Assembly (NCBI GenBank): GCA_003202005.1 | Contig: QJJF01000004.1 | Coordinates: 249,898-313,897, forward strand | DNA from: Williamsia faeni | Lineage (GTDB): Bacteria; Actinomycetota; Actinomycetes; Mycobacteriales; Mycobacteriaceae | DNA length: 64,000 nt | Direction of reading: 5' to 3' | Shown: positions 56,186 to 64,000 of the stretch, piece after piece | Layout: each line of letters begins with the position of its first letter | Numbering within the stretch: the stretch's first letter is position 1 | Notes under the pieces: model-generated | The model's input: the letters and a program-made list of their open reading frames with translations, nothing else | Database searches by the model: none | What the model was told of the DNA's origin: nothing | Translations under genes and position numbers: made by a program

Positions 56186-56216
56186 GTCGGGTGCCCTCGG
56201 CAAATTTCGGGGAATC

Positions 56217-56254
56217 GTTTCACTTCAGTTCCGGTGCAGAAACGTGAAAGAAAC
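56217..56254. promoter_or_regulatory. GlnR-like boxes upstream of rutA
   Basis: GTTTC-N6-GTTCC (56217-56232, the reverse of GGAAC-N6-GAAAC) is followed by GAAAC-N6-GAAAC (56239-56254). The 6-bp spacing and GAAAC half-sites match the b-site pattern known for actinobacterial GlnR nitrogen regulators. About 160 bp before the rutA ATG. Confidence 0.4.
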
Positions 56255-56411
56255 ATAGCAAGTGCAGGCTTGTTTCTAGAGGGCGTTGCGTGCCTTTGAA
56301 CGCGCTGTCTGGAGGTGGGCGGTCCGGGAAGTCTCTGCTTTACCAAGTTGAACCTTATTGACTTTCCCTCGACCGGCCACACCACATCACTGGAACACGA
56401 GGAGATCTCTC

Positions 56412-57497
56412 ATGGATTTTGGCGTCTTCATTCCCATCGGAAACAACGGCTGGCTCATCAGTGAGGCTGCACCGCAATACAAGCCGAGCTTCGCACTCAA
56501 CAAAGAGATCGTGCAGAAGGCCGAGGCCGTCGGTTTCGACTTCGCGCTGTCGATGATCAAGTTCCGGGGATTCGGCGGCAAGACCGAGTTCTGGGACCAC
56601 AATCTCGAGTCCTTCACCCTCATGGCAGGTCTGGCCGCCGTCACCGAGAAGATCAAGCTCTACGCTTCGACAGGCATCCTGGCACTGCCACCCGCTCTGG
56701 TTGCGAGGATGGCATCGACCATCGACTCGATTGCGCCGGGACGCTTCGGAATCAACATCGTCTCGGGTTGGGCCCCGGCCGAGTACACCCAGATGGGCCT
56801 GTGGCCGGGTGATGATCACTTCAGCAACCGATACGACCGCGCCACCGAATACGTCCAGGTCATCCGCGATCTTCAAGACACCGGCGTCAGCACCCGCGAC
56901 GGGGAGTTCTACCAGATGGACGACTGCCGGCTCTCGCCGCAACCTGAGGGCGGGACGGTGCCGATCGTTGCTGCCGGTCAGTCCGCCCGCGGCATGAAGT
57001 TCGCCGCCGACCACGCCGACTACAACTTCGTTCTCGGCTCGGGCGTCAACACCCCGTCCGCGTTCGAACCGACCGTGTCCGCGATGGTGGCGGCGGCGGA
57101 GGAGTCGGGCCGCGATGTGGGCGCCTTGGCATTGTTCATGGTGATCGCCGACGAGACCGACGAAGCCGCACAGGCGAAGTGGGATGACTACAACAAGAAC
57201 GTCGACGTCGATGCGCTGAGCTTCATGGTCGAGCAGACCGAGACCGACAAGACCGCCACCGAAGGTTCGACGGCCAAGACGATCTCGCTGCCCGAGGGTG
57301 CGGTGAACCTGAACATGGGAACGATCGCCGGCTCGTACGAGACCTGCGCGGGGATGCTCGATGAAGTTGCCGCGATCAAGGGCGTCAAGGGGATCATGTT
57401 GGTATTCGACGATTTTGTCGCGGGCGTCGAGAACTTCGGGAGCAGGATCCAGCCACTACTCGCGTGTCGCAAGGACGTCGTCGGCGTCGGATCCTGA
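56412..57497 (+). CDS. rutA: RutA-like pyrimidine monooxygenase
   Basis: 361 residues. Begins [20 protein letters not shown] with [20 protein letters not shown], then [39 protein letters not shown] and [15 protein letters not shown], all RutA features. A flavin-dependent enzyme that opens the uracil ring to ureidoacrylate, allowing pyrimidine nitrogen use. ATG at 56412 after GAGGAG. Four bp before the isochorismatase gene. No rutF-like reductase, rutC, D or E found nearby. Confidence 0.88.
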   Translation: MDFGVFIPIGNNGWLISEAAPQYKPSFALNKEIVQKAEAVGFDFALSMIKFRGFGGKTEFWDHNLESFTLMAGLAAVTEKIKLYASTGILALPPALVARMASTIDSIAPGRFGINIVSGWAPAEYTQMGLWPGDDHFSNRYDRATEYVQVIRDLQDTGVSTRDGEFYQMDDCRLSPQPEGGTVPIVAAGQSARGMKFAADHADYNFVLGSGVNTPSAFEPTVSAMVAAAEESGRDVGALALFMVIADETDEAAQAKWDDYNKNVDVDALSFMVEQTETDKTATEGSTAKTISLPEGAVNLNMGTIAGSYETCAGMLDEVAAIKGVKGIMLVFDDFVAGVENFGSRIQPLLACRKDVVGVGS

Positions 57498-57501
57498 TCT
57501 G

Positions 57502-58146
57502 ATGAGTTGGGAAGACAACCGCGAAGGCAGTTACGCCACAGGTGGTTTCGACGGAACGCTGGAGCCGGGGACTCGGCCGGCACTGTTGATCGTCGATCCG
57601 GCGCGCGCCTACGCCGACCCGGAATGTGGACTCTACGTCGGGGCATCCGGGCTGCCCGTCGTCGAAGCCATGCGTTCGCTCCTGGCAGCGGCGCGCGCCG
57701 CCGAGATCCCGGTGATCGTGACCGAGGTGGTGCTGCGGCCGGACCTGGCAGACGCCGGGGTGTTCGGACGCAAGGTGCCTGCACTGGAAGCCTTCACCCG
57801 GGGGAACCCGTTCGGTGAGTTTGTCGATGGGCTCGAACCCGCGGATGGCGAGCTCCGTCTGACCAAGCAGTATCCGAGTGCCTACTTCGGCACACCATTG
57901 GCCGCATATCTGACGTCGTTGAAGGTCGATACGGTCCTGATCGCCGGATTCTCGACCAGCGGATGTGTGCGCGCCTCCGCCCTGGACACGATGCAGTACG
58001 GGTTCGTGCCGATCGTGGTCGCCGACGCGGTCGGTGACCGGGTACCGGCGATCCATGACGCAAACCTGTTCGACATCGGAGCGAAGACAGGGGAGGTGTG
58101 GTCGCTGGAGCTCGCAGAGAAGTACTTGGTGGAGCTGGCAAGGTGA
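57502..58146 (+). CDS. isochorismatase-family hydrolase (RutB-like role)
   Basis: 214 residues. Cysteine-hydrolase triad of the family: Asp in LLIVDPARAYADPE, Lys in LTKQYPSAYFGTPL and Cys in AGFSTSGCVRASALD. Sequence details look closer to N-carbamoylsarcosine amidase-type members than to canonical RutB. Directly after rutA, so it probably hydrolyses the ureido product to release NH3 and CO2 (inference). Confidence 0.85.
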   Translation: MSWEDNREGSYATGGFDGTLEPGTRPALLIVDPARAYADPECGLYVGASGLPVVEAMRSLLAAARAAEIPVIVTEVVLRPDLADAGVFGRKVPALEAFTRGNPFGEFVDGLEPADGELRLTKQYPSAYFGTPLAAYLTSLKVDTVLIAGFSTSGCVRASALDTMQYGFVPIVVADAVGDRVPAIHDANLFDIGAKTGEVWSLELAEKYLVELAR

Positions 58147-58248
58147 GCAACCTATGGTCGCGGTCGCGTGAGTCCGTCGTGAAGTGAACTGTCGCAGAAT
58201 ATTCGGTGAAACCTGGCGTCGAATCGGCTGAGCGTGAGCATGTCTCGT

Positions 58249-58254
58249 TACGCT
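58249..58254 (+). promoter_or_regulatory. -10 element of leaderless TVP38 promoter
   Basis: TACGCT ends 7 nt before the GTG at 58262, and no Shine-Dalgarno sequence is present. Confidence 0.45.
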
Positions 58255-58261
58255 GGGACCA

Positions 58262-58930
58262 GTGATCTCACGCGGCCGGACGCAGCAGTCCGTGGTGGTT
58301 CGGGCCGTCGTTGTGGCGGCAGTGCTGATTGCGCTGGCGATCGCCGCGTATCTGATCCCGTTTCCGTCGGTGGAACGCCTCCGCGAATGGGCTGATTCAT
58401 TCGGATTCGCGTTCACCGCGCTGTTCTTCCTCGGCTACGGCGTGATCACGATCTTCCCGGCACCGAGGTCGGCGTTCAGTGTTTCCGCGGGACTGCTGTT
58501 CGGATCGGCAACCGGGTTCCTCGGATCGATGCTGGCGACAACGTTCGCCGCTGTCGTGGCCTTTGTCCTCGTCCGCCGCTACGGACGGGAACGGATCAAG
58601 CCCTACCTACGGTCACCGGTGGCCCGTTCGATCGAACTGCGGATGGAGCGCCGGGGCTGGCTTGCGGTGGGGTCGCTCCGGTTGATCGTGCCCTTTCCGT
58701 TCACCGCCACCAATTACATCGCTGCATTGTCGTCGATCAGATTCGTTCCATACCTGGTCGCAACAGTTGTCGGTGTCATGCCCGCAACCGCCGCCGTGGT
58801 CATCGTCGGTGATGCACTGTCCGGGAACGGCAGCGCGGGGATGATCGCACTCTGCGCCGGCCTGTTCTCGCTGGGCATCATCGGATTGTTGATCGACGCC
58901 CGGCTCGGCACACCGGACACCGTGGCGTAG
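58262..58930 (+). CDS. TVP38/TMEM64 (VTT-domain) membrane protein
   Basis: 222 residues, five to six hydrophobic segments. FPAPRSAFSVSAGLLFGSAT and RLIVPFPFTATNYIAALSSI are the VTT-domain signature, and VVAFVLVRRYGRERI lies between. Relatives include DedA-like proteins and scramblases. GTG start, apparently leaderless. Convergent with the hydrolase gene. Substrate unknown. Confidence 0.85.
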   Translation: MISRGRTQQSVVVRAVVVAAVLIALAIAAYLIPFPSVERLREWADSFGFAFTALFFLGYGVITIFPAPRSAFSVSAGLLFGSATGFLGSMLATTFAAVVAFVLVRRYGRERIKPYLRSPVARSIELRMERRGWLAVGSLRLIVPFPFTATNYIAALSSIRFVPYLVATVVGVMPATAAVVIVGDALSGNGSAGMIALCAGLFSLGIIGLLIDARLGTPDTVA

Positions 58931-58940
58931 CTCCGGACCG

Positions 58941-60128
58941 TCAACCGGGCGGTGCCGAGGCCTGAATCGCTGCGCCGGCGGCGGCCGTTCCGCTCTCCTC
59001 AATCTCGAGTTGTTGCAGGTATGGCGCCACTTCGTTGTGGATCGCGGCGTTGTACGCCTCCGGTTGCTGCATCGGATTGGCATGCCCCGTACTCGTCATT
59101 CGCACCACAAACAACCGGCCTTTCGGTCCGCCGGTCTCCTCGAACAAAAGCTCCTGTGAGTAGTCGACGTCGACGACCGGGTCGTCGGTACCGAAGTCCG
59201 GGCGCATGAACACGATGGCAGGGAACGGACGATCATCCGCGGCGTCATCGATCGCGGCGAGATCGTCGGTGGCGCCGGAGGCGACGATGGTGCGGAACTG
59301 GGATTGGATCAGTCCGTTGCTGGCGGAGTTCGGGTTGAAGATCTTCTGTCGCAGGACGCCGCGGACCGTGGTGACGAAAGCCCCCGGGTCTAGCACCGGG
59401 TGCGCTTCGTCATCGGTCAAAACGAAACGATTCTTACGTGCTGCCGTCTCGACGAACAGGCGTAGGCCGCGACTCTCCCTGGCGCCGGGCAGCCATCCCA
59501 TCCAGCGGAGCAGGTCTTCACCGGCGCTGCGGCTGTGTGCCCGGACGGCATGCAGATTCATCGGTGTGCAATCGAGTATGACCGCTCGTAATCTGACGTC
59601 GGTGTTCTCGACGATGTGCGTGGCCACTTCGAGCGCGATGATCCCGCCCATGCTGTGTCCGATCAGCACGATCTGGTCGATGCCCAGCGATTGCGCGTAG
59701 GTGGTGATTATTCGGCTGATGACCGCGGTGTCGATACCGTCGTTGTCATATTGCACCGCCCACACCTGTCCGATGCCGGACAGCGCCGGCAGCGACCGCG
59801 CGGTTCTGCTGGCGTTGAGGTTGCCCAGGCCCACGAGGTCGACGACCGCGGTGTCCCGGTTGGCTGGATCTGTGGCGTCGTAGATGTGATGAATCTGCGG
59901 CTGGGTGGTCGCCAGGCGCTCTCGCTCGGGGCCCACGTCGTGCGCCCAATACTGTGAACACAGGATCATCACCGCCACCAGGGCGAACCCGATGCGGACC
60001 AGGGAACGTCGGAGTCCGCCGAAATGAATCCAATTGTGGCCCAGTCGAGTTGATCGAAGCGCTTCTTTGCGCCGCTCATCGCTCCAGTCGGTGACCGGAT
60101 GATGTGACGAACCCAGATCCCGTGCCAT
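58941..60128 (-). CDS. membrane-anchored alpha/beta hydrolase
   Basis: 395 residues. N-terminal membrane segment SLVRIGFALVAVMILCSQYW (about 42-61) anchors an alpha/beta hydrolase with VDLVGLGNLNASR, LIGHSMGGIIALEVA (nucleophile Ser), an Asp in FMRPDFGTDDP and a C-terminal STGHANPM histidine. ATG at 60128 after GGAGGG. May be a lipase or esterase acting on the outer face of the membrane. Confidence 0.82.
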   Translation of the reverse strand: MARDLGSSHHPVTDWSDERRKEALRSTRLGHNWIHFGGLRRSLVRIGFALVAVMILCSQYWAHDVGPERERLATTQPQIHHIYDATDPANRDTAVVDLVGLGNLNASRTARSLPALSGIGQVWAVQYDNDGIDTAVISRIITTYAQSLGIDQIVLIGHSMGGIIALEVATHIVENTDVRLRAVILDCTPMNLHAVRAHSRSAGEDLLRWMGWLPGARESRGLRLFVETAARKNRFVLTDDEAHPVLDPGAFVTTVRGVLRQKIFNPNSASNGLIQSQFRTIVASGATDDLAAIDDAADDRPFPAIVFMRPDFGTDDPVVDVDYSQELLFEETGGPKGRLFVVRMTSTGHANPMQQPEAYNAAIHNEVAPYLQQLEIEESGTAAAGAAIQASAPPG

Positions 60129-60210
60129 TCCCTCCAGCGTAGCCACTTTCCACGCTCCCAAACGGGTTGTGTTTGCGAGGGCGCTCCAGCCATTGCGAGT
60201 GTGTGATTCC

Positions 60211-61050
60211 ATGGCATACATGGATTTCGGAATCTCGACATTTGTCACCGACGAGGGAATTCGCCCCGATGTGCTGGGCAGGGCACTTGAAGAGCGCGGA
60301 TTCGATTCGTTGTTCCTGGCCGAGCACTCACACATCCCGGTGAGCCGTGAGTCGCCCTATCCCGGTGGGGGTGATCTGCCGCGGGTGTACTACCGAACTC
60401 TGGATCCCTTCCTTGCGTTGACCGCTGCGGCGGCCGTCACCACGCGGTTGGTGCTGGGAACCGGTATCGCGCTGCTTCCGCAACGGGACCTGATCCACAC
60501 CGCGAAAGAGGTTGCGACGCTTGATCTGCTCTCCGGTGGCCGGGTCGCCTTCGGCGTCGGTGTGGGGTGGAACCGGGAGGAGATGCGGAATCACGGAACC
60601 GATCCACGGACCCGCGGCGCACTGATCGACGAGCAACTGGCTGCACTGAAGGCCATCTGGACACAGGATCAGGCCGAGTTCCACGGGGTCCACGTGGACT
60701 TCGACCCGATCTACTCCTGGCCCAAGCCGGTCCAATCACCGCATCCGCCCATCTTTGTCGGTGGTGAGAGCCCCGCCGCCCTGACTCGGCTGGTCACGTA
60801 CGGCAATGCGTGGCTTCCGCGAGCCAACACCAGTGCGGACGAGCTCATCCGGGTGCGTGGGGTGCTTGCAGAGCGCGGCCGGACCGACATCCCGTTCACC
60901 ATCTTCGGGGCCCGATCGTCGGCCGGGGAACTCGACGGGTACGCGCGTGCGAACGTCGAACGGGTGACGTTCCTGCTGAAAACCGCTCCGGAAGATGAGA
61001 CGCTGCGCCGCCTCGACGACCTGGCGGCCGCCGCAGAACCCTATCGCTGA
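60211..61050 (+). CDS. LLM-class F420-dependent oxidoreductase
   Basis: 279 residues. MDFGISTFVTDEGIRPDVLG, GFDSLFLAEHSHIPVS, LGTGIALLPQRDLIHTAKEV, FGVGVGWNREEMRNHGTDPR and PPIFVGGESPAALTRLVTYG place it in the TIGR03619-like F420 branch. Start at 60211 or 60220; no ribosome site. Its stop is 4 bp before the TraR/DksA gene. Confidence 0.88.
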   Translation: MAYMDFGISTFVTDEGIRPDVLGRALEERGFDSLFLAEHSHIPVSRESPYPGGGDLPRVYYRTLDPFLALTAAAAVTTRLVLGTGIALLPQRDLIHTAKEVATLDLLSGGRVAFGVGVGWNREEMRNHGTDPRTRGALIDEQLAALKAIWTQDQAEFHGVHVDFDPIYSWPKPVQSPHPPIFVGGESPAALTRLVTYGNAWLPRANTSADELIRVRGVLAERGRTDIPFTIFGARSSAGELDGYARANVERVTFLLKTAPEDETLRRLDDLAAAAEPYR

Positions 61051-61054
61051 TCCG

Positions 61055-61420
61055 ATGGACTCCGATATCGCCCGGCGCTCGCTGGAATCCGCTCGAGCCG
61101 AGACAACCGGACTGATTGTTCAGATGTCGGCGCGCCTGGCTTCTGTTGTTGATGCGGCGGCGGAGGAAACCGCTGACGATGAGCACGATCCGGAGGGGTC
61201 GACGCTGGCGTTTGAACGGGGACAACTCGTCGCCCAGATCGAGAGATCGCAGGCTAGGGTGATCGAGATCGACATCGCGCTCGAGCGAATTGCACTGGGT
61301 ACGTATGGGATCTGCGAGCGCTGTGGATCGCAGATCGGGCCCGACCGCCTCGACGTTCTTCCGGCGGCCCGGCTGTGTATCACGTGCGCGAATACGAGGG
61401 ATCAGTCCAGGCAGTGGTGA
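61055..61420 (+). CDS. TraR/DksA-type zinc-finger protein
   Basis: 121 residues. Charged N-terminal helix (IARRSLESARAETTGLIVQM), then the C4 zinc finger YGICERCGSQIG...CITCAN. DksA-like proteins bind the RNA polymerase secondary channel; the short version here could do so or be a small DNA-associated factor. Starts 4 bp after the LLM gene, in the same transcription unit. Confidence 0.85.
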   Translation: MDSDIARRSLESARAETTGLIVQMSARLASVVDAAAEETADDEHDPEGSTLAFERGQLVAQIERSQARVIEIDIALERIALGTYGICERCGSQIGPDRLDVLPAARLCITCANTRDQSRQW

Positions 61421-61446
61421 GAACCGAGCATGAAACAGGTGGCAGC

Positions 61447-61785
61447 GTGAACACATTTCAAAAGGTTGCGGCAGCGGTCAACAAGGTTGTGCTGGTGGTG
61501 ATTGCGGTCCCCGGGCTGAGCAAGCTCGCCGCCGGTTCGACGGTGGTGATCACCTACACCGGCCGAAAATCCGGGAAGTCATTTCGGCTGCCGGTGAGCT
61601 ACAAGCGCACTGGTGACGAGGTTGTCATCAGGGTGGCGATGGCCGACAAGAAAAACTGGTGGCGCAACTTCCTCGGCGAAGGTGGTCCGGTCACTCTGGC
61701 TCTGCCAGGTGGCGACCGTACCGGGCATGCAGTCACCCATCGCAGTGACTCCGGCGCGGTCACCGTGACCATCACGCTGGATTGA
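61447..61785 (+). CDS. deazaflavin-dependent nitroreductase-like (DUF385) protein
   Basis: 112 residues. A hydrophobic N-terminal helix (KVVLVVIAVPGLSKLAAGST) then VVITYTGRKSGKSFRLPVSY, WWRNFLGEGGPVTLALPGGD, the Ddn-like split-barrel pattern. GTG start at 61447 with AGGTGG upstream. Last of the operon with the LLM and DksA genes. Probably F420-linked; substrate unknown. Confidence 0.78.
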   Translation: MNTFQKVAAAVNKVVLVVIAVPGLSKLAAGSTVVITYTGRKSGKSFRLPVSYKRTGDEVVIRVAMADKKNWWRNFLGEGGPVTLALPGGDRTGHAVTHRSDSGAVTVTITLD

Positions 61786-61806
61786 CCGCTTGGTTCCTGT
61801 CGGGAC

Positions 61807-62592
61807 TCACTGCACGTTGGCAGAGAGGGGTTGCCGGGTCAGCACGAGCGGCGGGCCGTCGGTGATCGCGATCGTGTGTTCGCTGTGTGCGGTACGTGAG
61901 CCGTCCGCTGAGCGGATGGTCCAGCCGTCTGGGTCGTAGACGATCTTGTCGGTGCCGGCGGCGAACCACGGTTCCAGCGCGAGGGTCAACCCCGGCCGCA
62001 GTGTGAGGCCACGTCCTGCGCGCCCGGTGTTCGGTACGTGCGGATCTTCGTGCATGGTTCGCCCGAGCCCGTGACCACCGAACTCGGTGTTCACCGGATA
62101 CCCGTATTCGGCTGCCACCGCGCCGATCGCCGCCGAGATGTCGCCGAGCCGGTTGCCGGGCAGTGCAGCGGCAATTCCTGCTGTCAGTGCTTGTTCGGTG
62201 GCCGCGATGAGTCGTTCGTCCTCGGGGCGTGGCTCACCGACGATGATGCTGCGGGCACAGTCGGCGACCCAGCCGTCGATCGATACCGCGATGTCCATGC
62301 TCAACAGGTCCCCGCCGGTCAATACGTAGTCGTGCGGGAGCCCGTGCAGGACCGCGTCATTGACCGACAGACAGATGACGTTGCGGAATGGACCGCGTCC
62401 GAATGACGGTGCGTAGTCCCAATAACACGACGTGGCGCCGCGCTGGGCGATCAACTGGCGGGCGCGCTCTTCCAGGTCGAGTAGATTCACGCCGGGGTGG
62501 GCGCGTTGTTCTAGGTCGTCGAGCAATTCGGCGATGAAGGTGCCGGTGACGCCCATCGCCGCGACTTCACGTGGTGTCTTCAGTTCAAGCAC
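61807..62592 (-). CDS. map: type I methionine aminopeptidase
   Basis: 261 residues. Metal ligands: SMDIAVSIDGWVADCARS (two Asp), FGGHGLGRTMHEDPHV (His), LALEPWF (Glu) and SEHTIAI (Glu). Removes the N-terminal Met from new proteins. GTG start at 62592 after GAGGAGG. Divergent from an XRE regulator, an unusual place for a housekeeping map gene, so it may be a regulated second copy. Confidence 0.9.
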   Translation of the reverse strand: MLELKTPREVAAMGVTGTFIAELLDDLEQRAHPGVNLLDLEERARQLIAQRGATSCYWDYAPSFGRGPFRNVICLSVNDAVLHGLPHDYVLTGGDLLSMDIAVSIDGWVADCARSIIVGEPRPEDERLIAATEQALTAGIAAALPGNRLGDISAAIGAVAAEYGYPVNTEFGGHGLGRTMHEDPHVPNTGRAGRGLTLRPGLTLALEPWFAAGTDKIVYDPDGWTIRSADGSRTAHSEHTIAITDGPPLVLTRQPLSANVQ

Positions 62593-62618
62593 AGGTGGTC
62601 CTCCTCATCGAGCAATTC

Positions 62619-62632
62619 GGTATTAAAATACC
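62619..62632. promoter_or_regulatory. operator palindrome A between map and XRE
   Basis: GGTATT-AA-AATACC, perfect 6-bp arms. On the map side of the divergent promoter, about 27 bp upstream of its start. Confidence 0.65.
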
Positions 62633-62649
62633 AATATAGAGGGTTCGCT

Positions 62650-62663
62650 GGTATTTTCATACC
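62650..62663. promoter_or_regulatory. operator palindrome B between map and XRE
   Basis: GGTATT-TT-CATACC, a near-copy of site A with its centre 31 bp away, about three helical turns. It covers the expected -35 of the XRE gene (its -10 is TAGACT at 62674-62679). Confidence 0.65.
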
Positions 62664-62673
62664 GCAGGGGCGT

Positions 62674-62679
62674 TAGACT
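62674..62679 (+). promoter_or_regulatory. -10 element of leaderless XRE promoter
   Basis: TAGACT ends 6 nt before the ATG at 62686 with no ribosome site. Confidence 0.5.
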
Positions 62680-62685
62680 GTCGTT

Positions 62686-62952
62686 ATGGTGCGTCTCCCA
62701 CTGACTCCGGAACAGCTGGCCGTAGGTAAGCGACTCGGTCAACAGCTACGACAGGCGCGGGGTGACCGCACCCTCGCCGAAGTTGCTCTGGCGGCAGGGA
62801 TCTCCCCGGAAACCCTTCGGAAGATCGAGACCGGCCGGCTGGCGACACCCGCATTCACGACGATCGTCGCCCTGGCTCGCGTCCTTCCGTTGCCGCTCGA
62901 TGAACTCGCTGACATCTGCCTTGCCGAGACCGACCTCCAGCAAACTGTGTGA
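62686..62952 (+). CDS. XRE-family helix-turn-helix regulator
   Basis: 88 residues: RLGQQLRQARGDRTLAEVAL with AAGISPETLRKIETGRLATP (HTH), then FTTIVALARVLPLPLDELAD. Almost nothing outside the DNA-binding domain. Probably binds palindromes A and B and represses both itself and map. Confidence 0.88.
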   Translation: MVRLPLTPEQLAVGKRLGQQLRQARGDRTLAEVALAAGISPETLRKIETGRLATPAFTTIVALARVLPLPLDELADICLAETDLQQTV

Positions 62953-62997
62953 CAAAACCTCTTGCGAACATGCGTTCGATTCGGTAATCTGGAGTCC

Positions 62998-63083
62998 GTT
63001 GACCGCAAAGATATGACGAGTCGAGCCAAACACCTTTCCACGTGAACTGGTCAACTTCCTGTTGCTTTCTGCCTGGAAGGTGT
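62998..63083 (+). promoter_or_regulatory. interlocked inverted repeats before the DUF222 gene
   Basis: GTTGACC (62998-63004) pairs with GGTCAAC (63049-63055), and AACACCTTTCC (63029-63039) with GGAAGGTGTT (63074-63083). The arms alternate, as in a pseudoknot, and the last includes the GGAAGG ribosome site of the gene at 63089. One arm pair has a single bulge. Confidence 0.45.
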
Positions 63084-63088
63084 TCTGT

Positions 63089-64000
63089 GATGCGGCTTCT
63101 CGATGTCGTTGATTCTCTGGTTGATCTGGTCATTCCTGACGCTCCCGGCGAACTGCTCGCTCTGGCGAAGGATCTGATCACGCTGCGTAATGCCGGCGAG
63201 CATCAGCTCGCTGTGTGTGCGGCGGTGATCGATCAGTCAGGTATGGCGCGCAAGGCCGGATCGACAACGGCAAAGTTGTTGCAGGCCAATGGTGCTGCGC
63301 CAGGTGCGGCGTATCGGTGGATCCGTGTCGGGTCAGGTTTGGCAGGTTTGGATCGCACTGCCGGGTACTCGCGGGACGGGTTCCTGTCCTCCGAACATGT
63401 CGATGCGGTGATCAAAGGCGTCGCGCAGATCGTGGACCGGTCCGACGAGGCGGTCACCGGTGAGCAGCGGGTGGAGTTCGAGCGAAAACTGTTGAGCCAC
63501 GCCATTTCAGGTGCTCCGCCGTCCGAGATCGGAGCAGTCGCACGAGGCCTGGGCAATCAGATTGCCAACGACACCGGCGGTCCGCCGCCGGCCGAAGACC
63601 GATCGTTGAACAGTCTGGACTATGTCGTCAACCCTGAAGGACGATGTGTCGGCAAGTTCGATGTGGATGCGGTGATCGGGGAAAAGTTGTTCTCCGCGTT
63701 GGATTTGTGGTCCAGAGCCCGTCCCGAACCCGATGGCAGCGACGATCCACGCACACCGACCCAGCGCCGCGCTGATGCGCTGCACCAATTGCTGGACTGC
63801 GGGGGCGGTGGGCAGGACTTGGTGTCGGCGCCGCGGACCGAGGTGATGGTCACCGTCCCGGCCGATCATCCCGACGCGGCGACGCTGCGGTGGATGGGCC
63901 CGATCACCGAAGCGACCGCCTTGGCCTTGGCGTGTGATTCGTCGATCACCAAGATCACCCTCGACGGCCAAGAGGTCCCGATTGATCTGAGTCCCCCCAA
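63089..64000 (+). CDS. DUF222-family protein (3' end outside window)
   Basis: 304 codons visible, open to the window end. MRLLDVVDSLVDLVIPDAPG, LITLRNAGEHQLAVCAAVID, GAAPGAAYRWIRVGSGLAGL and VGKFDVDAVIGEKLFSALDL fit DUF222; a C-terminal HNH domain may follow outside. ATG at 63089 with GGAAGG 9 nt upstream. It shares the family but not the sequence of the gene at 15778. Confidence 0.85.

Noticed and set aside
1..64000. tRNA, rRNA or CRISPR array
   Set aside because: No cloverleaf-like sequence, conserved TPsiC loop motif, rRNA stretch or regularly spaced repeat array was seen when reading both strands, though a covariance search could still find a small RNA.

Overview
The window looks like chromosome from a high-GC actinobacterium of the order Mycobacteriales, most like Gordonia or a close Rhodococcus/Mycobacterium relative. 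The clues are several F420-type LLM oxidoreductases, an F420/PPOX-family protein, a monomeric NADP isocitrate dehydrogenase, REP13E12-type DUF222/HNH proteins, a KshA-like Rieske oxygenase, many acyl-CoA catabolic genes, GTG/TTG starts and leaderless promoters. The organism assignment is inference. I saw no rRNA, tRNA, CRISPR array or complete insertion sequence.

Layout. (1) 1-6942: a minus-strand catabolic operon (CaiB/BaiF CoA-transferase, alpha/beta hydrolase, SCP2-like protein, aldehyde dehydrogenase, CitE-like lyase, MaoC-type hydratase) with a divergent IclR regulator. CoA-transferase, MaoC and CitE together resemble the itaconate/C5-dicarboxylate degradation triad. (2) 7017-15358: an envelope-glycan-like cluster (GtrA protein, membrane protein, cytochrome-b/molybdopterin fusion, methyltransferase, DUF2064 protein, GT2, polytopic membrane protein, OmpR-type two-component system, sugar epimerase). 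(3) 15548-19864: a rearranged stretch with a truncated PPOX pseudogene, a DUF222/HNH gene, a lipoprotein hydrolase, an SRPBCC protein and the intact PPOX paralogue. (4) 20102-36705: mainly housekeeping and stress genes (aconitase, monomeric IDH, DinB, CinA, P-type ATPase, PPK2, LLM oxidoreductase, SHOCT/DUF6325, GAF-ANTAR, DivIVA-like, VKOR), ending with a TauD-type dioxygenase. (5) 35872-50913: a catabolic island (TauD dioxygenase, LLM oxidoreductase, two PaaI-like thioesterases, amidohydrolase, P450, TetR, SnoaL-like protein, aldehyde dehydrogenase, DapB-like reductase, Rieske oxygenase, second TetR, acyl-CoA dehydrogenase, second CoA-transferase, SDR). (6) 50918-64000: mixed genes, including a TetR/MFS pair, a RutA-like monooxygenase with an isochorismatase-type hydrolase, a TraR/DksA zinc finger, a methionine aminopeptidase divergent from an XRE regulator, and a second DUF222 gene running off the end.

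The most interesting signal is in region 5. Four intergenic sites share the pattern TAC-A(N2)C-GTA and lie in the promoter regions of the TauD/LLM, amidohydrolase, P450 and TetR/SnoaL units. They look like one TetR operator family defining a regulon of about 8 kb. Others are a divergent map/XRE promoter carrying two operator palindromes 31 bp apart, an aconitase lacking one of its three expected Fe-S cysteines, GlnR-like boxes before rutA, and the deleted PPOX paralogue.
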